This document shows positions 44,722 through 53,333 of a stretch of 64,000 bases of DNA, in pieces. A program made the translations under genes and the position numbers. Source of the DNA: Planctomycetota bacterium. GTDB taxonomy: Bacteria; Planctomycetota; Planctomycetia; Pirellulales; Lacipirellulaceae. The stretch is taken from assembly GCA_024278955.1 (NCBI GenBank), contig JAJRSE010000025.1:1-64000 (forward strand), in the 5' to 3' direction. The notes beneath the pieces were generated by a model. The model made no database searches, was not told where the DNA came from, and saw nothing but the letters and a program-made list of their open reading frames with translations. Position 1 is the first letter of the stretch. Each line of letters begins with the position of its first letter.

Positions 44722-44752
44722 AACTGGTTTCAATCGATTCTGCCAAAAGTAC

Positions 44753-44787
44753 AAAGCCCGGGGATCACAATCCCCGGGCTTTTTCTT
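44753..44787 (+). terminator. Rho-independent terminator after sodN
   Basis: AAAGCCCGGGGAT (44753-44765), loop CACA, ATCCCCGGGCTTT (44770-44782), then a T-rich tail (TTCTT). It is 31 bp after the sodN stop. Confidence 0.9.
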
Positions 44788-44823
44788 ATGGAGTGAGGGC
44801 CAGTAGTGTCTCAAGTGCTCATT

Positions 44824-44925
44824 TTTTGGTTCTTCAGGAATTTTAGTGGCTATTATCAAAAGTCCTTCCAGGACAACCGGTCGCTCATCGCGGGATGAGC
44901 CACTAAAATCACTCAAGAACCCATT
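44824..44925. repeat. Cloverleaf-like palindromic element
   Basis: The outer stem pairs GGTTCTT (44828-44834) with AAGAACC (44915-44921), and ATTTTAGTGGCT (44840-44851) with AGCCACTAAAAT (44898-44909). Two inner hairpins follow: GTCCT/AGGAC (44862-44874) and GCTCATC/GATGAGC (44883-44900, the last bases shared with the outer arm). Poly-T runs lie on both outer sides. No protein is encoded. Confidence 0.7.
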
Positions 44926-44978
44926 TTTTTGAACCGACGAAAACCTTTTTGGCTCCGATGCGTATACCTTTACACAGG

Positions 44979-45050
44979 CGTCGGCGCACTTAGTGCTTTG
45001 TCAGTATTGCAAATGAGGATTTGACAAAGCACTAGGGGGGCGCGCCGACG
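44979..45050. repeat. Nested palindrome, CTAGTGCTTTGTCA family
   Basis: Inner arms TAGTGCTTTGTCA (44991-45003) and TGACAAAGCACTA (45022-45034) pair perfectly over 13 bp. Outer arms CGTCGGCGC (44979-44987) and GCGCCGACG (45042-45050) also pair perfectly. It ends 33 bp before the start of the next gene. Confidence 0.75.
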
Positions 45051-45083
45051 TCGCGGATGGAACCTATCACCACCGGTTTTTCT

Positions 45084-45884
45084 ATGGACATGATTCGGAT
45101 ATCTCGCCCTCTGTTTTTGCTTAGTCTTACGCTACCCCTCAGCAGCGGGCTGGCGCAGGCGGAAAGGCCCTCTGTCGATTTTGATTTCGGAAGCACCGCA
45201 GAGTGCCGCGAGCTTCTCTCTGCCGAGCCGTCGGGAGTTTACCCTGATGGAAAAATTGTGGAGCTGAAGCTACGTATCTCGGTCCATCTTACCGCCGGCG
45301 ACCTCGACAAAGTCGACGAACTACGCATCGAAGTGGTCGATTGCGACCGGAAAATCCGAGTTCACAGCTTTGAGCCAAATACTCGACTAGAAAGCCGCAT
45401 GAGCGAAGACATCCAGTGGAGCAGAACCATCGAAACTGGCGCCTCGCTGCGGGCTGCGCTGGGAGGAGAGGTGCCAGTGTTTTTAGGCACCGGTGTGGCC
45501 AATGTGACCCCAACGATCAACGGCGGAAAAACCAACCGCGAGATCGTCACTGAAGTTCAAAAACGAATCGCTCCAAAACATGTCGTGGTTACCAGCGGAA
45601 CGATCGACAGCGAACACGGCGTGTTTTTCAAGCTACACCGTTCGCCACAATCTTCGCTTGAAGGAGTCCATGAGTTGACTGTCCGATTTGCCGTACCCAA
45701 AAACTGGCGAGGCGATTCAATTCAAGTTTGCTGCCAAGCGACCGGGCAAGAAAAATTCCTTTGGTTAAAACAGCAAGCAATCTGGACCCACGCATGCTCT
45801 CGCGTGGCTGTTTACCTAGCTGGCGACGCCCGCGCACGTCGGGCCGCTGTAAACTACATCAAACAACGCTCTGTTGGCTCATGA
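45084..45884 (+). CDS. Exported hypothetical protein
   Basis: A signal peptide (MDMIRISRPLFLLSLTLPL to near AQA) is followed by about 240 residues with several beta-strand-like segments (VELKLRISVHLTAGDLDKV, LRIEVVDCDRKIRVHSF). A Cys/His group occurs near the C-terminus (QVCCQATGQ, WTHACSRVAVY). No family is recognised. The start could be ATG 45057, 45084 or 45090; 45084 leaves the usual charged N-region. The palindrome at 44979-45050 lies directly upstream. Confidence 0.65.
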   Translation: MDMIRISRPLFLLSLTLPLSSGLAQAERPSVDFDFGSTAECRELLSAEPSGVYPDGKIVELKLRISVHLTAGDLDKVDELRIEVVDCDRKIRVHSFEPNTRLESRMSEDIQWSRTIETGASLRAALGGEVPVFLGTGVANVTPTINGGKTNREIVTEVQKRIAPKHVVVTSGTIDSEHGVFFKLHRSPQSSLEGVHELTVRFAVPKNWRGDSIQVCCQATGQEKFLWLKQQAIWTHACSRVAVYLAGDARARRAAVNYIKQRSVGS

Positions 45885-46126
45885 CCTGAAATCATCTTGG
45901 AGACAGGGCGCCGTCATAAATGCGGCGCAAACTAGAAACTACACCAAAAAATCTGCCTCAAACTTCCAGGAATTCAAGGCGTAACTCCATGAAACCATAG
46001 AACTTACGTCGTAGAGTGTAGTTTCGCTATACGATTGGCACTCGAATTGCCCCTACTTTTACGCGGCTCTCGGGCGGGAACAGCTACTGAGGTTACTGCG
46101 AAGAGATTACAGCGGGCAGGGAGAGA

Positions 46127-46399
46127 GTGGTGGACATTGTTATCAGCGTGCTCATCGGAGCAGTCGCAGGAGGAATATCGCTCCTGTTCAATAAGTCTTG
46201 CCGGGCAAGCGATCGATCCGCCCTAGCGGTCGGTATTCTTGGTGCGCTTCTCGGCATGGTGAGCAACGTCTGGGTCGGTTCGGCCACAGGTATCGGCGGC
46301 CCGGCCACAAGCTGCGTGGGCGCATTCTTAGCGCTCCTGCTCTGGCCGATGGCCCAAAAACTTTTGCACGCAACCGCGCTACCTGGCGAACAGGACTAA
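46127..46399 (+). CDS. Small glycine-rich membrane protein (GlsB/YeaQ-like)
   Basis: The 90-residue protein has hydrophobic segments IVISVLIGAVAGGISLLF, SALAVGILGALLGMVSNVWVG and TSCVGAFLALLLWPMA, with glycine spacing typical of the transglycosylase-associated YeaQ/GlsB group. A general stress-linked membrane protein is likely. GTG 46127 or 46130 is the start, behind a purine-rich GGGAGAGA. The family assignment is soft because the size and the glycine pattern are its only marks. Confidence 0.6.
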   Translation: MVDIVISVLIGAVAGGISLLFNKSCRASDRSALAVGILGALLGMVSNVWVGSATGIGGPATSCVGAFLALLLWPMAQKLLHATALPGEQD

Positions 46400-46413
46400 C
46401 ATCGCCACACCCC

Positions 46414-46445
46414 GAAAAAAGCCCAGGGATTGCATTCCCTGGGCT
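46414..46445 (-). terminator. Rho-independent terminator after ilvC
   Basis: On the minus strand AGCCCAGGGA (46436-46445 read in reverse) pairs with TCCCTGGGCT (46420-46429) across a 6-nt loop, followed by six T (plus-strand A 46415-46420). It lies 46 bp beyond the ilvC stop. Confidence 0.85.
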
Positions 46446-46490
46446 CTCAGCGTGCCGTGTACAGAGGCCGTGATTTCCAAAACTTCGATT

Positions 46491-47489
46491 CTATTTGTCG
46501 TCGATCCACGACATCATCTTGCGAAGTTCACGACCGATTTTTTCGACTCCGTGCTCGCGCTCGCGGCGTCGGGTCGCTTTGAATGCCGGTGCTCCGGCCT
46601 TGTTTTCAAGAATCCAATTGCGAGCGAAGGTGCCGTCTTGAATTTCGGTCAAAATTCGCTTCATCTCGGCTTTGGTCTCGTCGGTAACGATACGAGGGCC
46701 GCTAACATAGTCGCCATACTCGGCAGTGTTTGAAACACTATATCGCATGTAGTTGAGGCCGCCCTGATAGAAAAGGTCGACAATCAACTTGAGCTCGTGC
46801 ATACATTCAAAATAAGCCATCTCGGGTTGATAGCCCGCTTCGACGAGGGTTTCGTAACCGGCTTTCACAAGTGCTGCGGCTCCGCCACAGAGCACCGCTT
46901 GCTCGCCGAACAAATCGGTCTCGGTTTCTTCCGCAAAGGTCGTGCGAATCACCCCACCACGGGTGCCACCGATGCCTTTGGCGTAGGCGAGCCCTGCTTT
47001 GAATGTGTCGTCACTCGCGTCGTCGCTCAGTGCGATAAGGCTAGGAACACCACCACCCGCTTCAAATTCGCTACGAACCAAATGCCCAGGGCCCTTAGGC
47101 GCAACCAGCAGTAGATCGACTCCCTCGGGAGCTTCTACCTGCCCAAAGTGGACATTAAACCCGTGGGAGCACATCAGGATGTTGCCAGGCACAAGGTTGT
47201 CGCGAATTTGGTTACGGTAAAGATCGCCCTGCACTTCGTCGGGCAGAAGGAGGTTGACGAGGTCGCCTTGCTTGGTGGCTTCTTCGATCGTCATCGGCTC
47301 GAAGCCATGGCTAACCGCGAGATCGTAGTTAGCGCTTCCGGGCCGTTGGCCGACCACCACCTTGACGCCACTATCGCGAAGGTTCTGCGCATGGGCATGA
47401 CCTTGCGAACCGTAACCCAAGATCGCAACCGTCTTGCCCTCGAGTGCTTTGAGATCGGCATCTTTGTCGTAGTAAATCGTTGCAGCCAT
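46491..47489 (-). CDS. ilvC: Ketol-acid reductoisomerase
   Basis: This is the second step of valine and isoleucine synthesis: NADPH-dependent isomerisation and reduction of acetolactate. The Rossmann motif [21 protein letters not shown] opens the protein. [12 protein letters not shown] and [18 protein letters not shown] are the family blocks, and the C-terminal helical domain carries the metal-binding acidic residues ([14 protein letters not shown]). It has 332 residues, the short class I form. It is 94 bp after ilvN in the same orientation. Confidence 0.96.
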   Translation of the reverse strand: MAATIYYDKDADLKALEGKTVAILGYGSQGHAHAQNLRDSGVKVVVGQRPGSANYDLAVSHGFEPMTIEEATKQGDLVNLLLPDEVQGDLYRNQIRDNLVPGNILMCSHGFNVHFGQVEAPEGVDLLLVAPKGPGHLVRSEFEAGGGVPSLIALSDDASDDTFKAGLAYAKGIGGTRGGVIRTTFAEETETDLFGEQAVLCGGAAALVKAGYETLVEAGYQPEMAYFECMHELKLIVDLFYQGGLNYMRYSVSNTAEYGDYVSGPRIVTDETKAEMKRILTEIQDGTFARNWILENKAGAPAFKATRRREREHGVEKIGRELRKMMSWIDDK

Positions 47490-47582
47490 GAAAAGTAAAC
47501 TCCTGTAGGTGGGGGGTTGTGTTTTGTGAGGAGAGAGGCCGGCGGACAGGTCTTGCTGTTCGGGCCTTTCTTCGCTCGTGTG

Positions 47583-48119
47583 CTACTTTGCAGCAGTTGG
47601 TTTTTTTGCTTGCGAGCTAACAGAGGCAGATTTGTCCGATTGATCGATGCCTCGGACCATGGCGATTCTTCCCGTACGGACAAGCTCGACAATTCCATAC
47701 GGTCGCATGAGATCGACAAAGGCTTCGACTTTCTTTTCCTGCCCAGAAATTTCGACCGTCACTTGGTCGGGTGCAACATCAACAATCCGTCCTCGGAAAA
47801 TGTGGCAAAGCTCACTAATTTCGGGCCGCTTGTTGCTATCGGCTTGCACCTTGATGAGCATAAGATCTCGCTCAACAAATTCGCTTGCACTCACATCGTC
47901 GACCCGTACCACGGTCACGATCTTTTCGAGTTGTTTACGAACCTGATCCAGTACCTGCGCATCGCCGACGACGACAAACGTCATCCGAGATAGATGCGGA
48001 TCTTCTGTCTCGCCCACGGCAAGACTATCGATATTGTACCCACGAGAGGCAAACATCCCTGCGACGTGGGCCAACACTCCAGGCACGTTCTGCACCAAGG
48101 CAGAGAGAACGTGACGCAT
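47583..48119 (-). CDS. ilvN: Acetolactate synthase small (regulatory) subunit
   Basis: The 178-residue regulatory subunit carries an ACT domain that binds valine for feedback control of the IlvB catalytic subunit. The start MRHVLSALVQNVPGVLAHVA is the classical ACT beginning, then MFASRGYNIDSLAVG. A second region (FVERDLMLIKVQAD) and a Lys/Ser tail follow. The frame is open to 48209 but ATG 48119 fits family starts. The ilvB gene is not in the window, so the large subunit must be elsewhere. It leads an ilvN-ilvC pair. Confidence 0.93.
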   Translation of the reverse strand: MRHVLSALVQNVPGVLAHVAGMFASRGYNIDSLAVGETEDPHLSRMTFVVVGDAQVLDQVRKQLEKIVTVVRVDDVSASEFVERDLMLIKVQADSNKRPEISELCHIFRGRIVDVAPDQVTVEISGQEKKVEAFVDLMRPYGIVELVRTGRIAMVRGIDQSDKSASVSSQAKKPTAAK

Positions 48120-48382
48120 AATAGGGCGACTCCGAGTAGAAACGAAACTGTCAATGATAATCATCAGCAAGGGCCTGGACAACCGGGGGAAAGACAAGGA
48201 AATGAGCAATTTCTAGGAGACCAAGGGCTGCAAGACTTTCTGGAGCACAAATGAGAGTATCCTTCCACCGCTTGCCGCCCCTTTGCCGCACTGTTAGGCT
48301 GAACCGCTTTGCCCCAGCCCTAAGGCGACAACCAGGGGGGGCTACTTCACCGAATTCGCACCCCTGCCGGTTCTTTGGGTTG

Positions 48383-51265
48383 ATGTCTCGCACCACCTCC
48401 CCCCTGCCCAAACACGCTCCGCCCTCAGCCGTCGAGGCCTTAATCCGTATCCGGGGAGCACGAACCCATAATCTCAAGAATGTCGATCTCGACATTCCCC
48501 AGCACCAGCTGGTCGTAATGACAGGACTCAGCGGGTCGGGCAAAAGTTCGCTTGCCTTCGACACTTTACTGGCCGAGGGCCAAAGGCAGTACATCGAGAG
48601 CCTCTCGGCCTATGCTCGCCAGTTTTTCAACCAGCTCGAACGCCCCGATGTCGATGCCATCGAAGGGCTCCAGCCGACAATCGCTATCGACCAGAACGCG
48701 ACCAGCCACAATCCGAGGAGCACCGTCGCGACCGTTACCGAAATCTACGACTTTCTCCGCGTCCTGATGGCTCGGGTGGCTGAGGTGGCTTGCCCCGACT
48801 GCAACACGCCGATCGCGCAGCAGACCCCCGTCGAGATACAACAATCGATCGAAACGCTGCCCGAAAAAACAAAAGTCTTGATCCTTGCCCCCATGGTACG
48901 CGGCCGCAAAGGCAAGCACCAAGAAGTGATCGACCTGATACGCCGAGAGGGGTTTGTGCGCGTACGAATCGACGGACAGACCTACGAGCTAGAAAGCATC
49001 CCCGAGCTCTCGTCAAGAAAAACTCACGACATCGAGGCGGTCGTCGACCGGGTGATCATTCGCCCAGGACTAGAAGACCGCCTAGCCGAGTCGGTACGAC
49101 ATGCCCTCAAGTATGGCGAGGGGTCGCTACGGATCAGCTACCTCACTCCCGACGCCAATTCCTCCGAAGACGAAAACGTCTGGCAAGAACGAGTCTACAG
49201 CACTCAATACGCATGTCCCGATTGCAAACGAAGCTTGGCAGAAGTCGAACCACGTACCTTTAGCTTCAACAGCCCTTACGGTGCATGCCGCACCTGCGAC
49301 GGACTTTCGGCTCGCGAGGGATTCGATGCCGAGCTTGTGCTGCCCAACCTAAGCCTTTCGCTTGCCGAGGGAGCCCTTGCCCCCTGGCGAGGAGCGGCAA
49401 GTGCAGCCCGTAAAAAACAAAAAAACTTGCTCGAACAGTTTCTTCAACAAGCCAAGCTCGACTGGAAAACGCCGCTGGAAAAATGGTCCGAAAAAAACCG
49501 GCAAACACTACTCAGCGGCGACGGAAAGAAATTTCTCGGCGTGTTGGTCCATCTAGAAATGGACTACGCCAAAGCCAAAAGCGACACCACTCAGCAACAC
49601 CTGGCCCAATTCCGAGCAAAAATCTCTTGCCCCGATTGCGAGGGATCAAGACTCCAGCCAGAAGCCCGTGCTTGCCGCTTGGCGGGGCTCGCGATTCATG
49701 AAATTACCGCCTTGCCCATCGACCAAGCCCACGAGTTTTTTCTGGCCTTGAAGTTCGATCCTTGCGAACAACCGATCGGCGAACCTTTGGTCGCTGAAAT
49801 CGTCAAACGCCTCGCTTTCCTAAGGCAAGTAGGCGTCGACTATCTCTCGCTCGATCGGCCGGCAGACACACTCAGTGGAGGCGAAATGCAGCGAGTGAGG
49901 CTCGCCACAAGCATCGGCTCGGGACTGGTCGGCGTGCTCTACATTCTCGACGAACCCTCCATCGGTCTTCATCCGCGAGATAACGAACGACTCATCCAGT
50001 CGCTCCGCGATCTCCAGCAGCAGGGCAATACCGTCCTCGTCGTCGAGCACGACGAAGCGATGATGCGCTCCGCCGATTGGCTCATCGACATCGGCCCCGG
50101 TGCCGGAGAGCGGGGAGGCCAAGTCGTTAGCCAAGGCACTCCCGAACAGGTTGCTCAAGATCCCAACTCGATTACTGGCGGATACTTGTCCGGTCGACTC
50201 GAAATCAAGCCGCCCGAAAAACGCCGGCGCGTAGCCAAGTCGCGATGCTTGCAGCTCGAAGGAGTAACAACCAACAACCTACAAAACATCGACATCGCCT
50301 TTCCGCTTGGCACTTTCACTTGTGTAACCGGCGTCAGCGGCTCTGGCAAAAGCTCCTTGGTGGTCGACACCCTGGCACGAGCCTTGGCACGAAAACTCAA
50401 CGGCGCTGCCGCCAAGCCTGGACCCTACCGAACACTACGTGGCACCAGCCAACTCGACCGATTGATCCACGTCGACCAATCGCCGATCGGCCGCACCCCC
50501 CGATCGAATCCGGCAACCTACACCGGCGTGTTCGACGAAATTCGCCGCGTTTTCGCGGGCACCAAACATGCCAAGCAGCTTGGCTACAAACTGGGCCGTT
50601 TTAGCTTCAACACCAAAGGGGGCCGCTGCGAGCAGTGCCAAGGCCAAGGCGTCCAGAAAATCGAAATGCGATTCTTGCCCGATTTGTTCGTCGACTGCCC
50701 AATCTGCCACGGTCGGCAATTCAACCGGCAAACACTTGCCGTGCGGTATCGCGAAAAATCCATTGCCAACGTCCTCGCAATGAGCATCGACGAAGCGGCT
50801 GATTTTTTCGAAAACCACGCCTCAATCCACCGCATGCTCACAAGCCTAGAAGAAGTAGGACTAGGGTATCTTACCCTAGGCCAGCGTTCGACGACTCTCT
50901 CGGGAGGCGAAGCCCAACGGATCAAGCTCGCCGCTGAACTGGGAAGGCCCTCTCCTGGCAAGACGCTTTACATTCTCGACGAACCGACCACCGGCCTCCA
51001 CGTCGACGACATCGGCCGCCTGCTAATTGTCCTGCAACAACTGGTCGACCTTGGGCACACCGTCCTCGTGATCGAACACAACCTCGAGGTTATCCGATCT
51101 GCCGACTGGGTCATCGATCTCGGCCCAGGAGGCGGCATCGCCGGCGGACAAATCGTCGCCACCGGCACGCCAGAGGAAATCGCAGACTCCGAAGTAAGTT
51201 TTACGGGGCAGTGGTTGGGCGATCTCCCTAGAGCCCGTTTGAAACTTCCGTTAGCTACCGACTAG
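48383..51265 (+). CDS. uvrA: Excinuclease ABC subunit A
   Basis: This is the damage-recognition ATPase of nucleotide excision repair. Two ABC cassettes are present: first Walker [17 protein letters not shown] with signature [12 protein letters not shown]; second [15 protein letters not shown] with [12 protein letters not shown]. The UvrB-binding and insertion regions lie between. Zinc modules are CPDCKRSL to CRTCDGL, and [10 protein letters not shown] to CPICHG. It has 960 residues. The frame is open to 48251 but the family starts near [17 protein letters not shown], so ATG 48383 is used. No other uvr gene is near. Confidence 0.96.
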   Translation: MSRTTSPLPKHAPPSAVEALIRIRGARTHNLKNVDLDIPQHQLVVMTGLSGSGKSSLAFDTLLAEGQRQYIESLSAYARQFFNQLERPDVDAIEGLQPTIAIDQNATSHNPRSTVATVTEIYDFLRVLMARVAEVACPDCNTPIAQQTPVEIQQSIETLPEKTKVLILAPMVRGRKGKHQEVIDLIRREGFVRVRIDGQTYELESIPELSSRKTHDIEAVVDRVIIRPGLEDRLAESVRHALKYGEGSLRISYLTPDANSSEDENVWQERVYSTQYACPDCKRSLAEVEPRTFSFNSPYGACRTCDGLSAREGFDAELVLPNLSLSLAEGALAPWRGAASAARKKQKNLLEQFLQQAKLDWKTPLEKWSEKNRQTLLSGDGKKFLGVLVHLEMDYAKAKSDTTQQHLAQFRAKISCPDCEGSRLQPEARACRLAGLAIHEITALPIDQAHEFFLALKFDPCEQPIGEPLVAEIVKRLAFLRQVGVDYLSLDRPADTLSGGEMQRVRLATSIGSGLVGVLYILDEPSIGLHPRDNERLIQSLRDLQQQGNTVLVVEHDEAMMRSADWLIDIGPGAGERGGQVVSQGTPEQVAQDPNSITGGYLSGRLEIKPPEKRRRVAKSRCLQLEGVTTNNLQNIDIAFPLGTFTCVTGVSGSGKSSLVVDTLARALARKLNGAAAKPGPYRTLRGTSQLDRLIHVDQSPIGRTPRSNPATYTGVFDEIRRVFAGTKHAKQLGYKLGRFSFNTKGGRCEQCQGQGVQKIEMRFLPDLFVDCPICHGRQFNRQTLAVRYREKSIANVLAMSIDEAADFFENHASIHRMLTSLEEVGLGYLTLGQRSTTLSGGEAQRIKLAAELGRPSPGKTLYILDEPTTGLHVDDIGRLLIVLQQLVDLGHTVLVIEHNLEVIRSADWVIDLGPGGGIAGGQIVATGTPEEIADSEVSFTGQWLGDLPRARLKLPLATD

Positions 51266-51269
51266 TCGT

Positions 51270-51359
51270 CCATCGCTGCTTGGTTTTCGGGTGCCACTGC
51301 TGGCTTGTCCAGCAGTGTGAAGCGGGTATCAGTGTTCGGAAAGGATCGTTCGGAAAGGA
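51270..51359. repeat. Second copy of the 59-bp element plus short direct repeat
   Basis: Bases 51270-51328 match 31735-31793 with three substitutions, keeping the CACTGCTGG/CCAGCAGTG hairpin. Directly after, GTTCGGAAAGGA occurs twice (51334-51345 and 51348-51359). It begins 5 bp after the uvrA stop. Confidence 0.7.
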
Positions 51360-51375
51360 CAAAGACAACCGCGCA

Positions 51376-51422
51376 TAAAAAATGCCGGGCTTCGATAACT
51401 CGAACCCCGGCATCTTGTTTTT
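51376..51422. terminator. Bidirectional terminator between uvrA and a convergent gene
   Basis: ATGCCGGG and TTCGA (51382-51395) pair with TCGAA and CCCGGCAT (51400-51413) around TAAC, with A-tract upstream and T-tract downstream. It can serve both uvrA (+) and the Cys-rich gene (-), whose stop is 20 bp away. Confidence 0.85.
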
Positions 51423-51442
51423 ACTACTAGCTAAGCTGGTGC

Positions 51443-52021
51443 TCAGGTAGTGGCATCGGCTTCAGGAGCCTCAGGAGCGGCTTCAGGAGCTGCGGCGGGG
51501 GCAGCGGCCGGAGCAACTTCGCCGGCACCACAGCTGCTGCAACCAGATGGAGCAATTGCTTCGCTGGTACCACAGCTGCTGCAACCAGCTGGAGCGGCGG
51601 CTTCGACACCACAGCTGCTGCATGACGAAACAGGAACGCTGCAACCTTGGGTCTCGTAACCACAAGTCTGAACGCACGATTTCTTGCATGCCTTACGCTT
51701 TTGACGACGGCTCTGGCAGCAAGTGTTGCAGCTGCTTTCACAAGCTGGGGCAGCTTCGCAGCATGAAACTGGAGCAGCTTCACAACATGGAGCTGGAGCA
51801 GCTTCGCAGCAAGGGGCTGGGGCAGCTTCGCAACTTGGGGCTGGGGCACAGCACTTGTCGCGACGCGAGCTACGTTGCGTGCGGCAACGCTGTGGCTTGC
51901 ACTTTTGCTTGCAGCACTTCTTGCCGCCAAACAGACCTGCTTCGGCTTGGCTTGTGCCTACAACGGCAAAGCCTGCGACCAAAACCATAAAGGCTGCGGC
52001 CAAGGTAATAACTCGGTTCAT
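51443..52021 (-). CDS. Exported Cys-rich repeat protein
   Basis: The 192-residue protein has a signal peptide (MNRVITLAAAFMVLVAGFAVV, cut near AEAG). It then has many Cys arranged in repeats: PCCEAAPA occurs in several near-copies, followed by basic clusters (CRTQRSSRRDKCC, RRQKRKACKKSC) and SSCGVEAAAPAGCSSCG repeats. The C-terminus is Ala/Pro/Glu-rich. Cys pairs may be disulfides or metal sites; the protein might be a wall or surface structural component. AGAGGGAG before ATG 52021 is a strong ribosome site. The overlapping frame 51427-51930 is a shadow. Confidence 0.75.
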   Translation of the reverse strand: MNRVITLAAAFMVLVAGFAVVGTSQAEAGLFGGKKCCKQKCKPQRCRTQRSSRRDKCCAPAPSCEAAPAPCCEAAPAPCCEAAPVSCCEAAPACESSCNTCCQSRRQKRKACKKSCVQTCGYETQGCSVPVSSCSSCGVEAAAPAGCSSCGTSEAIAPSGCSSCGAGEVAPAAAPAAAPEAAPEAPEADATT

Positions 52022-52574
52022 AGTGGTAACTCCCTCTGAATAAAAATGGGTGGTAAACGTCTTACGTTGCTACGTGAAGTGAAACCTCGGCCACCAAAAT
52101 ACCTTCCCCCCTCTTGCGCCACGATGGCCGGCAGCAGCGGGGTTTACGATCTATTGTCGGGCTCGATCTGCACAAAACCACATAAATTGCAGTGTTTGCG
52201 ACTCGCGAACCTCTCTCTTGGTTTCCAGGAAAGCCTGTTCGACTTTGCCGATTAGCCAAGTTAGGTCGACCACGATAACACGGCTGGTCGGGGTGTCAAG
52301 TGGTTGGAAAGGCGAAAGCCAAGAAGCTCTGCCGAATTCCGCAGTCATTAAGAATTCAGCCGTCTATCGCGGCAGAACGGCAAAGAATGAGGCAAACAAA
52401 AAAATCGCGTTAAGCTTTAGCCAGTAAACCACTTAGGGAAGAAAGCTGGCACACGGGTTCTGTTGCGAATTTTGAGTTTATTGCGGCCAGTGAAAACACC
52501 TTTGCGTGGAGAATATCCCCGGAATTTCGTATCTTTCGAATATTTCGGGGTTCCCCCTTAATTCTCTAGCGAAG
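52022..52574. other. Intergenic spacer, no gene seen
   Basis: About 550 bp upstream of the Cys-rich gene and downstream of the lipoprotein gene (both minus). It has short frames on both strands without recognisable features. A weak imperfect hairpin near 52517-52550 (CCCCG to CGGGG) follows the lipoprotein gene and might terminate it. Confidence 0.35.
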
Positions 52575-53129
52575 CTATCGGATCCGATTTCCGGAAGGCT
52601 GCATCGCCTGCCGTGGAATACCGTCCTGCTGACTGGGGCCGACCGGACTGAGGGCGTCTATCAACTGCCCGGGGTTCTCGAAATTCACGAGGACCGGGGG
52701 CTGGCCGGGACCCATGTGGGCGGCCATCCCAGAGATGCGCCAACCCAATTCGGTCAGCCGTAGTCCCCAGGTCATATTTTCCTCATAGGGACTGCCATCG
52801 GCATTCTTCTCGATCCAAACCGAGTCGACAAACGCCTTGTCTTCCTCAAACATCTCGATCTCGCCGACTCGAAACTGGGCCGTCTCGCTAGCCGGTGGTG
52901 CGAAGTCCATTCCTTCTTCTTCAATTCGCTTCAGCGCCAGAGGCGTCAACTTGGCGCTTGCTTGCTCTGATTTGCCGAGTCGAACCGCATCGAGAAACTC
53001 AACCACCACCTCGGCGGGCGAGTCTTGCTCGACGGAAACCAAAGCGACTCCACCTGAAGAATCGGTTTTGGAACAGCCAAGACCAATCAGTAAGCCGGCC
53101 GCCAGGAAAGACAAAAGGGTATTTCGCAT
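52575..53129 (-). CDS. Lipoprotein with NTF2-like region (tentative)
   Basis: The 184-residue protein has a lipoprotein signal MRNTLLSFLAAGLLIGLGC with lipobox LGC. The mature part SPAEVVVEFLDAVRLGKSEQASAKLTPLAL resembles the opening of small lipoproteins with a DUF4878/NTF2-like alpha+beta fold. The strand series FRVGEIEMFEEDKAFVDSVW and MTWGLRLTELGWRISGMA fits that fold. The C-terminus is Pro/Gln-rich. Function is unknown. The upstream open frame to 53243 has no suitable start. Confidence 0.65.
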   Translation of the reverse strand: MRNTLLSFLAAGLLIGLGCSKTDSSGGVALVSVEQDSPAEVVVEFLDAVRLGKSEQASAKLTPLALKRIEEEGMDFAPPASETAQFRVGEIEMFEEDKAFVDSVWIEKNADGSPYEENMTWGLRLTELGWRISGMAAHMGPGQPPVLVNFENPGQLIDALSPVGPSQQDGIPRQAMQPSGNRIR

Positions 53130-53291
53130 TGATGCAACTCCAGCAAGATCGATCGAATGTCTAGAACCGGCTCCAGGCGGTTTCGCGGGCAGAAGTCTGG
53201 CAAAATGGCGATTCCAGGTCAAGCCAAACCCGAGTGCTATCAAAGAGAAAAAGAAGCAAAATCCAAGGAGTCTGAGGCCAAAAACCGAAGT

Positions 53292-53333
53292 CCTCTCCCC
53301 TCACCTCCGACCTCTCACCTCCAATCCCTCCCT
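53292..53333. repeat. Heptamer-type C-rich repeat
   Basis: Read from 53292 in units of seven: CCTCTCC, CCTCACC, TCCGACC, TCTCACC, TCCAATC, CCTCCCT. The period is seven and the consensus roughly YCYNACC. It lies just past the 3' end of the P-loop NTPase gene, between it and the lipoprotein gene. Confidence 0.6.

Noticed and set aside
51427..51930. Open frame of 167 codons overlapping the Cys-rich gene on the same strand
   Set aside because: It is a shadow created by the biased repeat composition. The frame 51443-52021 has the signal peptide and strong ribosome site.
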